A DNA stretch of 64,000 nt from Natronorubrum daqingense (GCF_001971705.1 NZ_CP019327.1:2232001-2296000); one strand, 5' to 3'. Positions 49,153-57,267 are shown, counted from the stretch's first letter. Program-made: numbers and translations. The notes: generated by a model from the sequence alone, not told the origin.

Positions 49153-49521
49153 ATGCAACACCCTCCATACGAACCGGACGAAACCGTCGACGGCGGTGAA
49201 CTCTCCTTTACCGACGACGGCCTCGAGACGCCCGAACGCTACGTTGGCTTCGATGGCACGCTCGTGGTCGTGACGCCGGACCTACGCTCCCGCGTCACGC
49301 CTATCGACGCGGTGAGTGAGCACACGCCCCTGCTACAGAGCTACCCCGTCGCCGCCGAGTGGTTCCAGGAGCCCTACTGCGACGACGACACCGTATTGAT
49401 CCACCCCGAAGGCGAGATGACGATTCATCGCTACCGAGTCGTCGACGAGCGCCACGAAAGCGGCGCTCGAAGCCAATCAGAATCGACGCGACAGCAGACC
49501 CAGACCGCTACCCTCCGCTGA
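49153..49521 (+). CDS. Haloarchaeal hypothetical protein
   Basis: 122 residues from MQHPPYEPDETVDGGELSFT; an upstream in-frame extension to 49018 has poor codon use and is rejected. The core is beta-rich: RYVGFDGTLVVVTPDLRSRV, LLQSYPVAAEWFQEPYCDDD, VLIHPEGEMTIHRYRVVDER, and the last 20 residues are Ser/Gln/Thr-rich. It has no signal or membrane segment. I do not recognise a family. Its 3' end overlaps the converging SAMP1 gene by 14 nt, so its last codons also encode the Gly-Gly end of SAMP1 on the other strand. Confidence 0.65.
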   Translation: MQHPPYEPDETVDGGELSFTDDGLETPERYVGFDGTLVVVTPDLRSRVTPIDAVSEHTPLLQSYPVAAEWFQEPYCDDDTVLIHPEGEMTIHRYRVVDERHESGARSQSESTRQQTQTATLR

Positions 49522-49789
49522 CCGGCGGGAACAACGCCAGTTCGTCGTCCGCCTCGAGTTCGGTCTCGAGACCATCTTCTTCGACTAAGACGTTCGTTCC
49601 GTTGCGCAGTACGTTGATCTGCGATCGCAACTCACCGTCGTCGTCGCGAACGCGCTCGTCGAGGTCGGGTCGACCCGCGAGAAGTTCCTCGAGTGCGTCT
49701 CCGACGGTATCCCCGGCGGAGGCGTCGACGGTGACGTGTTTGTCGCCCGCACGTTCCGCGAGGTCGGCGAACAGTTTCCACTCCGTCAT
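49508..49789 (-). CDS. samp1: Ubiquitin-like small archaeal modifier protein SAMP1
   Basis: 93 residues from MTEWKLFADLAERAGDKHVT. It has the beta-grasp fold pattern (KLFADLAERAG, VTVDASAGDTVGDALEELLA, INVLRNGTNVLVEEDGLETE, DDELALFPPVSGG) and ends in the di-glycine VSGG needed for activation by the E1-like UbaA. In Haloferax, SAMP1 is conjugated to lysines of target proteins and also serves as MoaD-like sulfur carrier for molybdopterin. I assign it on the fold and the Gly-Gly terminus. Start at the ATG 49787-49789; a leader of nine extra codons upstream is dismissed. It overlaps the convergent hypothetical gene by 14 nt. Confidence 0.9.
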   Translation of the reverse strand: MTEWKLFADLAERAGDKHVTVDASAGDTVGDALEELLAGRPDLDERVRDDDGELRSQINVLRNGTNVLVEEDGLETELEADDELALFPPVSGG

Positions 49790-50009
49790 AGGTGGCGCTA
49801 TCGCCGCCGCGGGCAAGTAGCTACCGCTCTCGAGTGACTCTCGCCATCGGAACAGCGTACCGTGAAGGAGGTTGGATAGGGAACGGCCGAAGGCGTGTCG
49901 GTATCGCTCGAGTCCGTCTACAGTCGGGTTCGCTCGAGTCCGTTCGCGACCTGATTCGCCTCCGAACGGTACCGACGGTGTTTAACTAATCGCGTGATGG
50001 AACAGCGAT

Positions 50010-51191
50010 ATGGTCGGTGAGGCGTTGCTCCAGCGGCTGCCCAAAAATTGGAAGCGAATCGTCACGGTTCGTGCAGCCGTCGTACTCTCGCTGCTCGTCG
50101 CGCTGCTCTCGGTCGTCACCGGCGTCGTGCACATCGGCCAGGACGTCGTCGTCGACGGGCCACTCGTCGGCTTAGTCCCCGAAGTCGTCCAGCGATCGGT
50201 CGGCTTCACGGGCGCGTTAACCGGATTTTTGATGGTCGGCAGTGCGCTCGCATTGCGCCGCGGGCTGCGCGCCGGCTGGTACGCCACGCTGGTTCTCCTG
50301 CCAGTGACGGCGATTCAGGGCGTGTTGCAGGTGAGTCGGTACTCGGCTCCACTGGTCGTCCTCTCGCTCGCTGCAATTCCGTTCCTGTTGATCACGCGCG
50401 ATCGCTTCGACAAGTCGATCTCACTGACGACGACGCAACTGGCCGCCGGCGGCGCGCTCGTCGGCGTCCAGGCCTACGGCACCGCCGGCGCGTACGCCCT
50501 TCGCGAGGATTTCGACGGCGTCGAAAACATCCTCGACGCGTTTTACTTCACGCTGATCACCTCGAGCACCGTCGGCTACGGCGATATCGGGCCCGAAAGT
50601 CCCGAGGCAATCTTGTTCACGATGTCCGTCGTTGTCCTCGGCGTGGCCAGTTTCGGTATCGCCATCGGAGCGCTCGTCGGCCCGGCGATTCAGGCGCGGA
50701 TCTCGAAAACCCTTGGAAAGATGTCCGATTCACAACTCGAGTTGCTCGAGGATCACCTCCTCGTGCTCGGCTACGGCGAACTGACGGAACCGATCGTCGA
50801 CGAACTCGCGGGCAGCGGCCGGACGTTCGTCGTCGTAACGAACGACCGGGACGCGGCGTCGGAGCTCTCCGAGCGAGATATCGCGGTCGTTACGGGAGAC
50901 CCGAGCGACGAGAAACCCCTCCAGCGGGCGAAGATTGGTCGCTCGAGCGCTATCGTCGTCGCGACGAATCACGACGCCCAGGACGCACTCGCAATCTTGA
51001 CCGCCCGGCAGTTCGCACCCGACACGCGTATCGTCGCCGCCGCGACGGATAGCGAAAACAGCGAGAAACTCGAGCGCGCGGGCGCAGACACGGTGATCAG
51101 CCCGACCGTGCTGGGCGGCCACCTGCTGGTTCGCTCGGCGCTCGGTAGCGACGACACTGAACTCATCGATCGACTCACGGGTGACGAGTAG
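50010..51191 (+). CDS. Potassium channel with RCK (TrkA-N) domain
   Basis: 393 residues. The N-terminal half has five or six hydrophobic segments before the pore; the selectivity filter TSSTVGYGDIGPESPEA is near residue 188, followed by the inner helix FTMSVVVLGVASFGIAIGAL. The C-terminal half is a cytoplasmic RCK domain: DHLLVLGYGELTEPIVDELA (Rossmann motif), FVVVTNDRDAASELSERDIA, and IVVATNHDAQDALAILTARQ. This is the MthK/Kch-type arrangement, which lets K+ through upon ligand binding to the RCK ring. K+ handling is a core function in this halophile. It is not near the trkA gene at 1. Confidence 0.93.
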   Translation: MVGEALLQRLPKNWKRIVTVRAAVVLSLLVALLSVVTGVVHIGQDVVVDGPLVGLVPEVVQRSVGFTGALTGFLMVGSALALRRGLRAGWYATLVLLPVTAIQGVLQVSRYSAPLVVLSLAAIPFLLITRDRFDKSISLTTTQLAAGGALVGVQAYGTAGAYALREDFDGVENILDAFYFTLITSSTVGYGDIGPESPEAILFTMSVVVLGVASFGIAIGALVGPAIQARISKTLGKMSDSQLELLEDHLLVLGYGELTEPIVDELAGSGRTFVVVTNDRDAASELSERDIAVVTGDPSDEKPLQRAKIGRSSAIVVATNHDAQDALAILTARQFAPDTRIVAAATDSENSEKLERAGADTVISPTVLGGHLLVRSALGSDDTELIDRLTGDE

Positions 51192-51231
51192 TCGACGGGT
51201 CCACGAATCGGCAGAAGACGGAGAAATCGGC

Positions 51232-51867
51232 TTACTCCGGCGCGCCCTCGAGAATGTCCACGCCGCTCGAGGCCCCGATCCGTTCGGCTCCGGCCTCGAG
51301 CATGGCCATCGCCTCGTCGTAGCTGCCGACGCCGCCGCTCGCTTTGACGGGACGGTACTCGCTCATGAGTTCGACGTCCGAGATGGTCGCACCCCCATCA
51401 GCGAAGCCCGTCGACGTCTTGACCATCGCCGCGTCGGCTGCGTCTGCCGCCCGGCAGGCCCGATGTTTCTCCTCGTCGGTGAGCAACGCGGTTTCGATGA
51501 TAACCTTGACCGGAATCGGCACGGCGGCGACGAGTTCGGCCAGTTCGGCCCTGACGACGTCTTCTTCGCCCGCCTTCAGTCGACCAATATTGACGACGAC
51601 GTCGAGTTCGTCGGCTCCGGCCTTCCAGGCGAGGACGCCCTCCCGTCGTTTCACGTCGTGATCGTTCTGGCCGTGGGGAAACCCGATCACCGTCGCGAGC
51701 GTCACGTCGGGGGCGTACTCGTCCGCCTCCTCGAGCGCGTACGGCGGGATACAGGCGTTCATTCCGTGGTCGGCTGCCTCCTCGAGGACGGTTCGAACGT
51801 CGGCCATCGTCGTCTCGGGGCCGAGCACGGTGTGGTCGATCAGCGGCGCGAGGTCGCTGCGGTTCAT
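51232..51867 (-). CDS. deoC: Deoxyribose-phosphate aldolase
   Basis: 211 residues from [20 protein letters not shown]. The class I aldolase barrel is complete: LIDHTVLGP near residue 9, [37 protein letters not shown] near 88, the Schiff-base lysine in [15 protein letters not shown] near 148, and the second lysine in [19 protein letters not shown] near 175. It splits 2-deoxyribose 5-phosphate into acetaldehyde and glyceraldehyde 3-phosphate. It is divergent from the ribose-1,5-bisphosphate isomerase across 71 nt and near a nucleoside phosphorylase, fitting deoxynucleoside breakdown. It converges on the channel gene, 40 nt away. Confidence 0.95.
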   Translation of the reverse strand: MNRSDLAPLIDHTVLGPETTMADVRTVLEEAADHGMNACIPPYALEEADEYAPDVTLATVIGFPHGQNDHDVKRREGVLAWKAGADELDVVVNIGRLKAGEEDVVRAELAELVAAVPIPVKVIIETALLTDEEKHRACRAADAADAAMVKTSTGFADGGATISDVELMSEYRPVKASGGVGSYDEAMAMLEAGAERIGASSGVDILEGAPE

Positions 51868-51938
51868 ACCCAAGGCTCTCACTCGATAGGGAAAAACCCG
51901 ACCGATCACTTTTGGCCGCCCGGACGAAACGAGAGAAC

Positions 51939-52916
51939 ATGACCGACCGTCAGCACGCCGTCGACTCGGCAGTTGCGTCGACGGCCGACGACATCGCCGA
52001 GATGCGGACCCGCGGGGCGGCGACGATCGCGGACGCGGCCGCCGGCGCACTCGCGACGCAGGCCAAGCGATCCGAGGCGACGACGGAAGCGGCGTTCCGG
52101 ACGGAGCTTCGGGCCGCGGCGAAAACGCTCTACGAGACGCGACCGACGGCAGTGAGCCTGCCGAACGCGCTTCGGTACGTTCTCCGGGGTATGGAGGGAG
52201 CCACCGTCGCCGAGTTGCGCGCGTCGACGATCGATCAGGCCGAGGCGTTCCAGCGAGAGCTAGCCCAAGCCCAATCGAAACTCGGCACGGTCGGGTCGAA
52301 CCGGCTCAGAGACGGTGACGTCGTGATGACCCACTGTCACTCGACGGACGCGCTCTCCTGTGTCGAAGCCGCCCTCGAGGACGGCAAGGAGATCGAAGCG
52401 ATCGTCAAGGAGACTCGACCCAGAAAGCAAGGTCACATCACGGCCCGACAGTTGCGCGAGTGGGGAGTTCCGGTGACGCTCGTCGTCGACAACGCGGCGC
52501 GTCGGTATCTCGATCGGGCGGATCACGTCCTCGTCGGCGCGGACAGCATCGCGGCCGACGGGAGCGTGATCAACAAGATCGGAACGAGCGGGCTTGCAGT
52601 CAACGCGCGCGAGCGCGGCGTTCCGGTGATGGTCGCCGCACAGACGATCAAACTCCATCCAGACACGATGACCGGCCACACGGTCGAAATCGAGATGCGC
52701 GCGGAGAGCGAAATCGTCTCGGACGACGAACGAGCCGACATCGACGACGAGTACGCCGACGACGACCTCGTCGTCGAGAATCCGGCGTTCGACGTCACCC
52801 CGCCGCGCTACGTCGACGCGATCGTCACCGAGCGCGGCCAGTACCCGCCGGAGAGCATCGTGACACTCATGCGAGAGCTCTTCGGCGAGACGACCAGCGA
52901 GCCGTGGGAGCCGTAA
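51939..52916 (+). CDS. Ribose-1,5-bisphosphate isomerase (eIF2B-related)
   Basis: 325 residues from [20 protein letters not shown]. The fold is the eIF2B-alpha/MtnA family. The catalytic Cys lies in [13 protein letters not shown] at residue 133 and the Asp in [20 protein letters not shown] at residue 202, the Cys/Asp pair established for the archaeal ribose-1,5-bisphosphate isomerase. It converts ribose 1,5-bisphosphate to ribulose 1,5-bisphosphate in the cytoplasm. In other archaea this feeds RuBisCO after AMP breakdown. In halophiles a non-carboxylating pentose bisphosphate route has been described. Cluster partners: PfkB kinase at 53895, nucleoside phosphorylase at 55415, deoC divergent. 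Methylthioribose-1-phosphate isomerase or an eIF2B homologue are the alternatives. Confidence 0.88.
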   Translation: MTDRQHAVDSAVASTADDIAEMRTRGAATIADAAAGALATQAKRSEATTEAAFRTELRAAAKTLYETRPTAVSLPNALRYVLRGMEGATVAELRASTIDQAEAFQRELAQAQSKLGTVGSNRLRDGDVVMTHCHSTDALSCVEAALEDGKEIEAIVKETRPRKQGHITARQLREWGVPVTLVVDNAARRYLDRADHVLVGADSIAADGSVINKIGTSGLAVNARERGVPVMVAAQTIKLHPDTMTGHTVEIEMRAESEIVSDDERADIDDEYADDDLVVENPAFDVTPPRYVDAIVTERGQYPPESIVTLMRELFGETTSEPWEP

Positions 52917-53034
52917 CGTCGAGAATCAGACGTCGATACTGCCGCCCTCGAGGAGTGTAACGGAAACGAGACGTGATCGATTTGAGTAGTTGTCAATCGG
53001 AAAGTGTTTGGTAGTGGTGTGTGCCAGTAGCTAT

Positions 53035-53856
53035 ATGGTAGTACCAGAGGGGTTCGTGCTTCCACCGTGGTATCTTCTCGTCCCGCTTTTGGTCGTGTTG
53101 GTGGGGATCGTGGCGCTGCTGTGGGCGCTCGGACCGCCGGTGACCGATCGAACGGTCCTGGCGTTCGCGCCGTGGATGATGTTCGGGTCGACGCTCCACG
53201 TGTTACACCGCATCGACGCCTATCCGGACAACCTCGAGTCGTTGTTCGCCGCGCCGAGCGTCTACCTCGTGACGGCGGTGATCGCCGGCAGCGCCTGGAT
53301 CATCGGAATCTTCCTCTATGCGGGTGGCTTGCAGCCGACGATCGAACGATTCGTCGGGATCTCGGGGACCGCCTTCTTTGCCGTCTTCGTCATGATCTTC
53401 CTCAACATCGGCTGGGCGGTTGGGAATTTCGAACTGTTCTGGCCCGTCATCAGCGTCGTCATCGCCGGCGCCGTCACCGCCATCGCCTGGATCGCGCTCA
53501 GCCTCCGCTACACCGACGTCGCCGCCACGACGAGCATCACCGGCGTGATCGTCGTCTTCGGCCACGCACTGGATGGGGTCTCGACCGCAATCGGTTACGA
53601 CGTCCTCGGCGCCGCAGAAGAGGTCCCGCTCTCGAGGCTCATTCTCGAGGCCGGCGAGTCGCTGCCGACGGACGAGTACATCGGTGCTGGCTGGGTGTTC
53701 ATCGTGGTCAAAGTCCTGCTCGCAGTGGTGATCCTCGGGCTCTTCAAGGAATACGTCGACGAACGGCCACAGCAGGCGCGAGTAGTGCTTGCCCTGATCG
53801 CAGCGGTCGGCCTCGGACCGGGCGTTCACAACGTCTTACAGTTTGTTATCACCTAG
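53035..53856 (+). CDS. DUF63 multi-pass membrane protein
   Basis: 273 residues from MVVPEGFVLPPWYLLVPLLV. About seven transmembrane segments. The DUF63 pattern is seen in ALGPPVTDRTVLAFAPWMMF near residue 35, STLHVLHRIDAYPDNLESLF, VFGHALDGVSTAIGYDVLG near 180, and the final LGPGVHNVLQF, with conserved His/Asp residues near membrane faces. These may form a site for a metal or polar ligand. The family has no known function. It sits inside the nucleoside-ribose cluster between the isomerase (118 nt) and the PfkB kinase, followed by a T-run. A transporter or membrane sensor for the pathway is a speculation. Confidence 0.85.
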   Translation: MVVPEGFVLPPWYLLVPLLVVLVGIVALLWALGPPVTDRTVLAFAPWMMFGSTLHVLHRIDAYPDNLESLFAAPSVYLVTAVIAGSAWIIGIFLYAGGLQPTIERFVGISGTAFFAVFVMIFLNIGWAVGNFELFWPVISVVIAGAVTAIAWIALSLRYTDVAATTSITGVIVVFGHALDGVSTAIGYDVLGAAEEVPLSRLILEAGESLPTDEYIGAGWVFIVVKVLLAVVILGLFKEYVDERPQQARVVLALIAAVGLGPGVHNVLQFVIT

Positions 53857-53857
53857 A

Positions 53858-53864
53858 TTTTTTT
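53858..53864 (+). terminator. T-tract terminator after the DUF63 gene
   Basis: Seven T residues begin 2 nt after the DUF63 stop codon. Poly-T runs end transcription in archaea without a hairpin. If active, the PfkB gene 31 nt further would need its own promoter or read-through. Confidence 0.5.
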
Positions 53865-53894
53865 CGGACACCCCCGTCTTTACTGTCGTATCGA

Positions 53895-54776
53895 ATGGGC
53901 CCCACCGTACTCGCCGCCGGCCACGTCAACTGGGACGTGACGCTTCGCGTCGACCGACTCCCCGAAGCCGACGGTGAAGCGACGATTCGCTCGCAACGCC
54001 AATCCGGCGGCGGCAGTGCCGCGAACGTCGCCGCCGCCCTCGCCGGACTCGAGGTCGAGACGGGGCTGATCGGCAGCGTCGGCGACGACGACAACGGCTT
54101 GCTCGCGAGACGCGAACTCGAGGAGGCTGGCGTCGCGTTGTCGGGGCTACAGGTCGTCGAGGACGCCAGTACGGCCGTCAAGTACCTGCTCGTCGACGAC
54201 ACGGGCGAAGTATCGATTCTCGGCACCGACGGCGTCAACGAAGCCATCGAGCCGTCGGACCTCGAGCCGACCCGGATCCGCGGGGTCGACCACGTGCACC
54301 TGACGAGCCAGCGTCCCGAAACTGCCAGCGCGATCGCGAGCACCGCTGGGGACGCCGGCGTCACCGTCAGCTTCGACCCCGGGCGTCGATTCGGCGACCG
54401 CGAGTACGGAGAGACGCTCGAGCACACCGATATCCTGTTCGTCACCGATCGGGAGGCGACGGCACTGGTCGACGAGCCCGTGAAACACCGAAGCGAGGAA
54501 CAGCTGCTCGTGACGACCTCCGGCGACGACGGCGCAACGGTCAGACGTGGGGCGGAAACGTACACACATCCCGGCTACGACGTGACCGCGACGGATACGG
54601 CGGGTGCCGGCGACGCGTTCGCCGCCGGATTCATCGCGTCGCGACTCGAGGGGGCCGATCTCGAGCAGGCGCTCGAGTACGCGAACGCCTGTGGAGCGTT
54701 GACTGCGAGTCGAGACGGTGCGCGAAGTGCTCCGACGGCAACGGCGCTCGAGGAGTTTCTCAGTGAACGATCCTGA
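53895..54776 (+). CDS. PfkB-family carbohydrate kinase (candidate ribose-1-phosphate kinase)
   Basis: 293 residues from MGPTVLAAGHVNWDVTLRVD. The ribokinase fold is complete: GGGSAANVAAALAGLEVETG with IGSVGDDDNGLLARRELEEA near residues 38-75, VSFDPGRRFGDREYGETLEH, VTDREATALV, and the catalytic DTAGAGDAFAAGFIASRLEG near 235 (the Asp and anion hole). A gene for ribose-1,5-bisphosphate isomerase lies 1 kb upstream and a nucleoside phosphorylase 0.6 kb downstream, so phosphorylation of ribose 1-phosphate to ribose 1,5-bisphosphate is the best inference. Other PfkB substrates (sugars, nucleosides, fructose phosphates) remain possible. Confidence 0.85.
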   Translation: MGPTVLAAGHVNWDVTLRVDRLPEADGEATIRSQRQSGGGSAANVAAALAGLEVETGLIGSVGDDDNGLLARRELEEAGVALSGLQVVEDASTAVKYLLVDDTGEVSILGTDGVNEAIEPSDLEPTRIRGVDHVHLTSQRPETASAIASTAGDAGVTVSFDPGRRFGDREYGETLEHTDILFVTDREATALVDEPVKHRSEEQLLVTTSGDDGATVRRGAETYTHPGYDVTATDTAGAGDAFAAGFIASRLEGADLEQALEYANACGALTASRDGARSAPTATALEEFLSERS

Positions 54777-54857
54777 CCAATAGACCTTTTATCCGGCCGA
54801 GAGCCCCCCAAACCCGCCGCCGTCTGGCGATTATCACCGACCGTTGTCTGACGGTAA

Positions 54858-54865
54858 TTATATAG
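54858..54865 (+). promoter_or_regulatory. TATA box of the second HalOD1 gene
   Basis: TTATATAG predicts transcription start near 54888, about 30 nt before the ATG at 54918, so this mRNA has a short leader that contains the hairpin listed next. Confidence 0.5.
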
Positions 54866-54879
54866 TCCGAGCCGTTGGC

Positions 54880-54913
54880 CGTTCATATGGAACGTCACGG
54901 AAACGTGACGGAG
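54880..54913 (+). promoter_or_regulatory. Two inverted repeats and ribosome-binding site in the HalOD1 leader
   Basis: CGTTC-ATATG-GAACG (54880-54894) overlaps the predicted transcription start. CGTCACG-GAAA-CGTGACG (54893-54910) forms a 7-bp stem closed by a GAAA tetraloop. GGAG (54910-54913) then lies 4 nt before the ATG, an uncommon ribosome-binding site for this genome. Confidence 0.45.
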
Positions 54914-54917
54914 AGAC

Positions 54918-55220
54918 ATGACGGAAGGAAGGATTAGCGAGTCCCACGGATGCGAATTTACACGTCGCGTCCGCTACGATCGAGAGACCAACGAACCGCC
55001 AAGTATCGCAACCGCAACAGCGCTGGCCCAATACTACGGTGAAGACGTCGCGGCAACCAGCATGCGGCTGTACGACTACATCGATCCCGATGCACTCGAT
55101 GCCCTCTTCGCGGACACCCACAGCGGAACGACGCGGGCCGCGGGGAGTGTCGAATTTACGGTCGAAGACGTGCAGGTAACGATTCAGCCCGGACAAATCG
55201 AGGTCCGGCCGGCCGAGTAA
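54918..55220 (+). CDS. HalOD1 output-domain protein (second copy)
   Basis: 100 residues, MTEGRISESHGCEFTRRVRY.... The domain runs almost the full length: SIATATALAQYYGEDVAATS, LYDYIDPDALDALFADTHSG, SVEFTVEDVQVTIQPGQIEV. It matches the HalOD1 protein at 4427 in layout (strand, helix with YD-IDPDALD, then two strands) but not closely in sequence. It sits between the PfkB kinase and the nucleoside phosphorylase, so a regulatory or sensing link to that pathway is possible. Its leader carries a GNRA-type hairpin. Confidence 0.82.
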   Translation: MTEGRISESHGCEFTRRVRYDRETNEPPSIATATALAQYYGEDVAATSMRLYDYIDPDALDALFADTHSGTTRAAGSVEFTVEDVQVTIQPGQIEVRPAE

Positions 55221-55414
55221 CGGGTGTTCACGGACGAGTGAACGACCCAGTGGGTGGAACGGGGACGACGCAGGTCGCGATCAGACGGACGTTCGGGACC
55301 CGTCCTCGAGTATTTTCTCACCGAAACTGAGACAGCAACTGCAAAACCGAAACCACGGGCTATCCTGCGGTCGCTCCGGAAATGACTTACCGTAGTCGGC
55401 ATGAAACGGAGGGT

Positions 55415-56143
55415 ATGGCAACGCAGCCACACCTGTTAGTCGATGACGGAGAGTTGACAGACCGGGTACTCATTCCGGGCGACCCCGGTCGCGTCGACCG
55501 AATCGCCAGCCACTGTGACAGTTCGGAAACGATCGCCGAGAACCGCGAGTACAAGGTCGTCAACGCGACGTACGACGGCACGGAGCTGACGATCTGTTCG
55601 ACCGGTATCGGCTGTCCATCGGCAGCAATTGCAGTCGAAGAACTGGCGAACGTCGGCGTCGAGACCTTCATCCGCGTCGGGACGACCGGCGCACTCCAGT
55701 CCGACATCGAAATCGGTGACATGGTCGTCGCGACCGGTGCCGCGAAGAACGAAGGGACCTCGAAACGCTACGAAGACGTCGAGTACCCGGCCGTGCCGGA
55801 CTACGACGTCGTCTCGAGTCTCGTCGATTCTGCTAAGGCCAACGACGAGGAGATCCACGTCGGGCCGATCGCCTCCGACGACGCCTACTACGCCGAAACC
55901 GACGAGCACGTCGCCGACTGGGAAGACGCCGGCCTGCTCTGCGTCGAGATGGAAGCCGCCGCCGTCTTCACGCTCGCGCGCCGAAAGGGCCTGCGCGCCG
56001 GGGCCATCTGTACCGTCGACGGTAACCTCGTCGAAGGCACCCAGAAGGGCACCGACACCGAAGACGACGAACTCCCGGACAAAGCCAAGAACAACGTCGG
56101 CCGCGCCATCGACATCTCGCTCGAGGCCATCACGCAACACTAA
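55415..56143 (+). CDS. udp: Nucleoside phosphorylase (uridine/purine-nucleoside phosphorylase family)
   Basis: 242 residues from MATQPHLLVDDGELTDRVLI. The family I fold is clear: phosphate-binding IPGDPGRVDRIASHCDSSET near residue 20, CSTGIGCPSAAIAVEELANV, RVGTTGALQSDIEIGDMVVA near 88, and the ribose-binding motif LLCVEMEAAAVFTLARRKGL near 182. It splits a nucleoside with phosphate to base plus ribose 1-phosphate. Sequence alone cannot choose uridine, guanosine or inosine; guanosine phosphorylases act in the described halophile pathway. The neighbouring PfkB kinase and ribose-1,5-bisphosphate isomerase would use its product. Start at the ATG 55415; an upstream ATG (55382) is less favoured. 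Confidence 0.9.
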   Translation: MATQPHLLVDDGELTDRVLIPGDPGRVDRIASHCDSSETIAENREYKVVNATYDGTELTICSTGIGCPSAAIAVEELANVGVETFIRVGTTGALQSDIEIGDMVVATGAAKNEGTSKRYEDVEYPAVPDYDVVSSLVDSAKANDEEIHVGPIASDDAYYAETDEHVADWEDAGLLCVEMEAAAVFTLARRKGLRAGAICTVDGNLVEGTQKGTDTEDDELPDKAKNNVGRAIDISLEAITQH

Positions 56144-56183
56144 CGCGAAAATCGCCTCGTCGACACACCACTCTTCTTCGGGT

Positions 56184-57056
56184 CTAGGAGGCTTCCTCGC
56201 CGGAGAGCGCCTCGGCGAGCGTCGTCGTTTGCTCGGTCAGCGTCTTCGTCGTCCCCGAAGCGGCCTGCAACTCGCTATTGATCGCCGCGAAGAGCCGTTC
56301 GAACGCGAGCGTTCCGTCCGGGTCCTCCCACTCGCTCGTCGCTCGAGCCTCGAGTCCACACGTCGAGCACGAACCGTCCGTAACTGTGCCAACGCACGCG
56401 GCGCATCGCTCGAGACCGGCCGGAACCGTCTCCGCTCGCTCGACGACGGTGCGAAGCGTCGACTGGAGGGAGTGGCCCGATTCGACCACCGACTGGAGCG
56501 ACGTGCGAACGTCGGTATCGAACGCCGTCTCGTCGACCGCCTCGAGCGCCTCGAGGTGGGCGTCGGCGAGGTCGAGTGCGAGGATAGCGTCGCGGCGGGT
56601 TCGACAGTACTCCTCGAGGGGGTCGCTAGCTGCGTTCTCGGCGGCAGTCTGACCCTCGTCTGCCGACTCGACGTTCGTTTCGTCGACCGACTTTGCAGGT
56701 ATTTCGTCGGCCTCGAGCGCCGAGGGAAGCGACGTCGCGAGCGACGCGAACGATGCAACCTCGGAGATTGCGCCGCCCTGTCTCTGGGTCGTCTCGCGGA
56801 CACGTTCGAACAACGCCGTTGGCGTTTCTGGGATACCAGCGTGGTCACCCCGGAGCGTCGTCGAACAGTCGGTACAGACGGTGACGAAGGCGCTTTCGTG
56901 GGCGTGTGTTCCGGGTCCAGATTCCGCCGTGTCGATGGGGTGAATCTCGAGGGCCGTTCGGGAATCCCCGGCGTCCTCGAATCCGCAGGATCGACACGCG
57001 TACTCGTCTCGGTCGACGACTGCTCGTCGCTCGACCTGCCAGTCGCGAGAGGTCAC
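56184..57056 (-). CDS. HNH-type protein with zinc ribbons
   Basis: 290 residues from a GTG (57054-57056), reading as MTSRDWQVERRAVVDRDEYA. The N-terminal 75 residues are an HNH endonuclease domain: RDEYACRSCGFEDAGDSRTA and LEIHPIDTAESG, then CTDCSTTLRGDH, where the His/Asn positions are only partly matched. The middle is helical (LDLADAHLEALEAVDETAFD), and a C-terminal Cys-X2-Cys ribbon, CAACVGTVTDGSCSTCG, precedes a coiled helical end. It may be a nucleic-acid binder with reduced or no nuclease activity. A long upstream in-frame ATG (57089) is also possible. It is divergent from the amphi-Trp gene across 211 nt. Confidence 0.75.
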   Translation of the reverse strand: MTSRDWQVERRAVVDRDEYACRSCGFEDAGDSRTALEIHPIDTAESGPGTHAHESAFVTVCTDCSTTLRGDHAGIPETPTALFERVRETTQRQGGAISEVASFASLATSLPSALEADEIPAKSVDETNVESADEGQTAAENAASDPLEEYCRTRRDAILALDLADAHLEALEAVDETAFDTDVRTSLQSVVESGHSLQSTLRTVVERAETVPAGLERCAACVGTVTDGSCSTCGLEARATSEWEDPDGTLAFERLFAAINSELQAASGTTKTLTEQTTTLAEALSGEEAS

Positions 57057-57128
57057 GAGCGTGAGCAGACAGCGCGACGACAAAAACACACCGGCTCACC
57101 CGCTCGCAGGCGAGTTCCACGCTCGGGG

Positions 57129-57213
57129 AGTCGACATGCTGGTTCGATCCGATACGCACAGTGGCATGCTGGCTCGAGTCCGACCACACGCAGTCGACAT
57201 GCTGGCTCGATCC
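57129..57213. repeat. 31-nt-period direct repeat in a divergent promoter region
   Basis: Three copies of a core CGACATGCTGG(T/C)TCGATCC, or close variant, occur at about 57129-57150, 57160-57181 and 57191-57213, a constant 31-nt spacing (about three DNA turns). They lie between the HNH gene and the amphi-Trp gene and could bind a regulator in phase. Confidence 0.6.
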
Positions 57214-57267
57214 CCACACGGCCCTCGCACGGTTCATCACTAACTCGCTGCTCGTTGTTGCCCAGAT

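Noticed and set aside
53067-54776. 569-codon frame suggesting a fusion with the PfkB kinase
   Set aside because: The N-terminal part is an Arg-rich out-of-frame reading of the DUF63 gene; the kinase begins at its own ATG at 53895.
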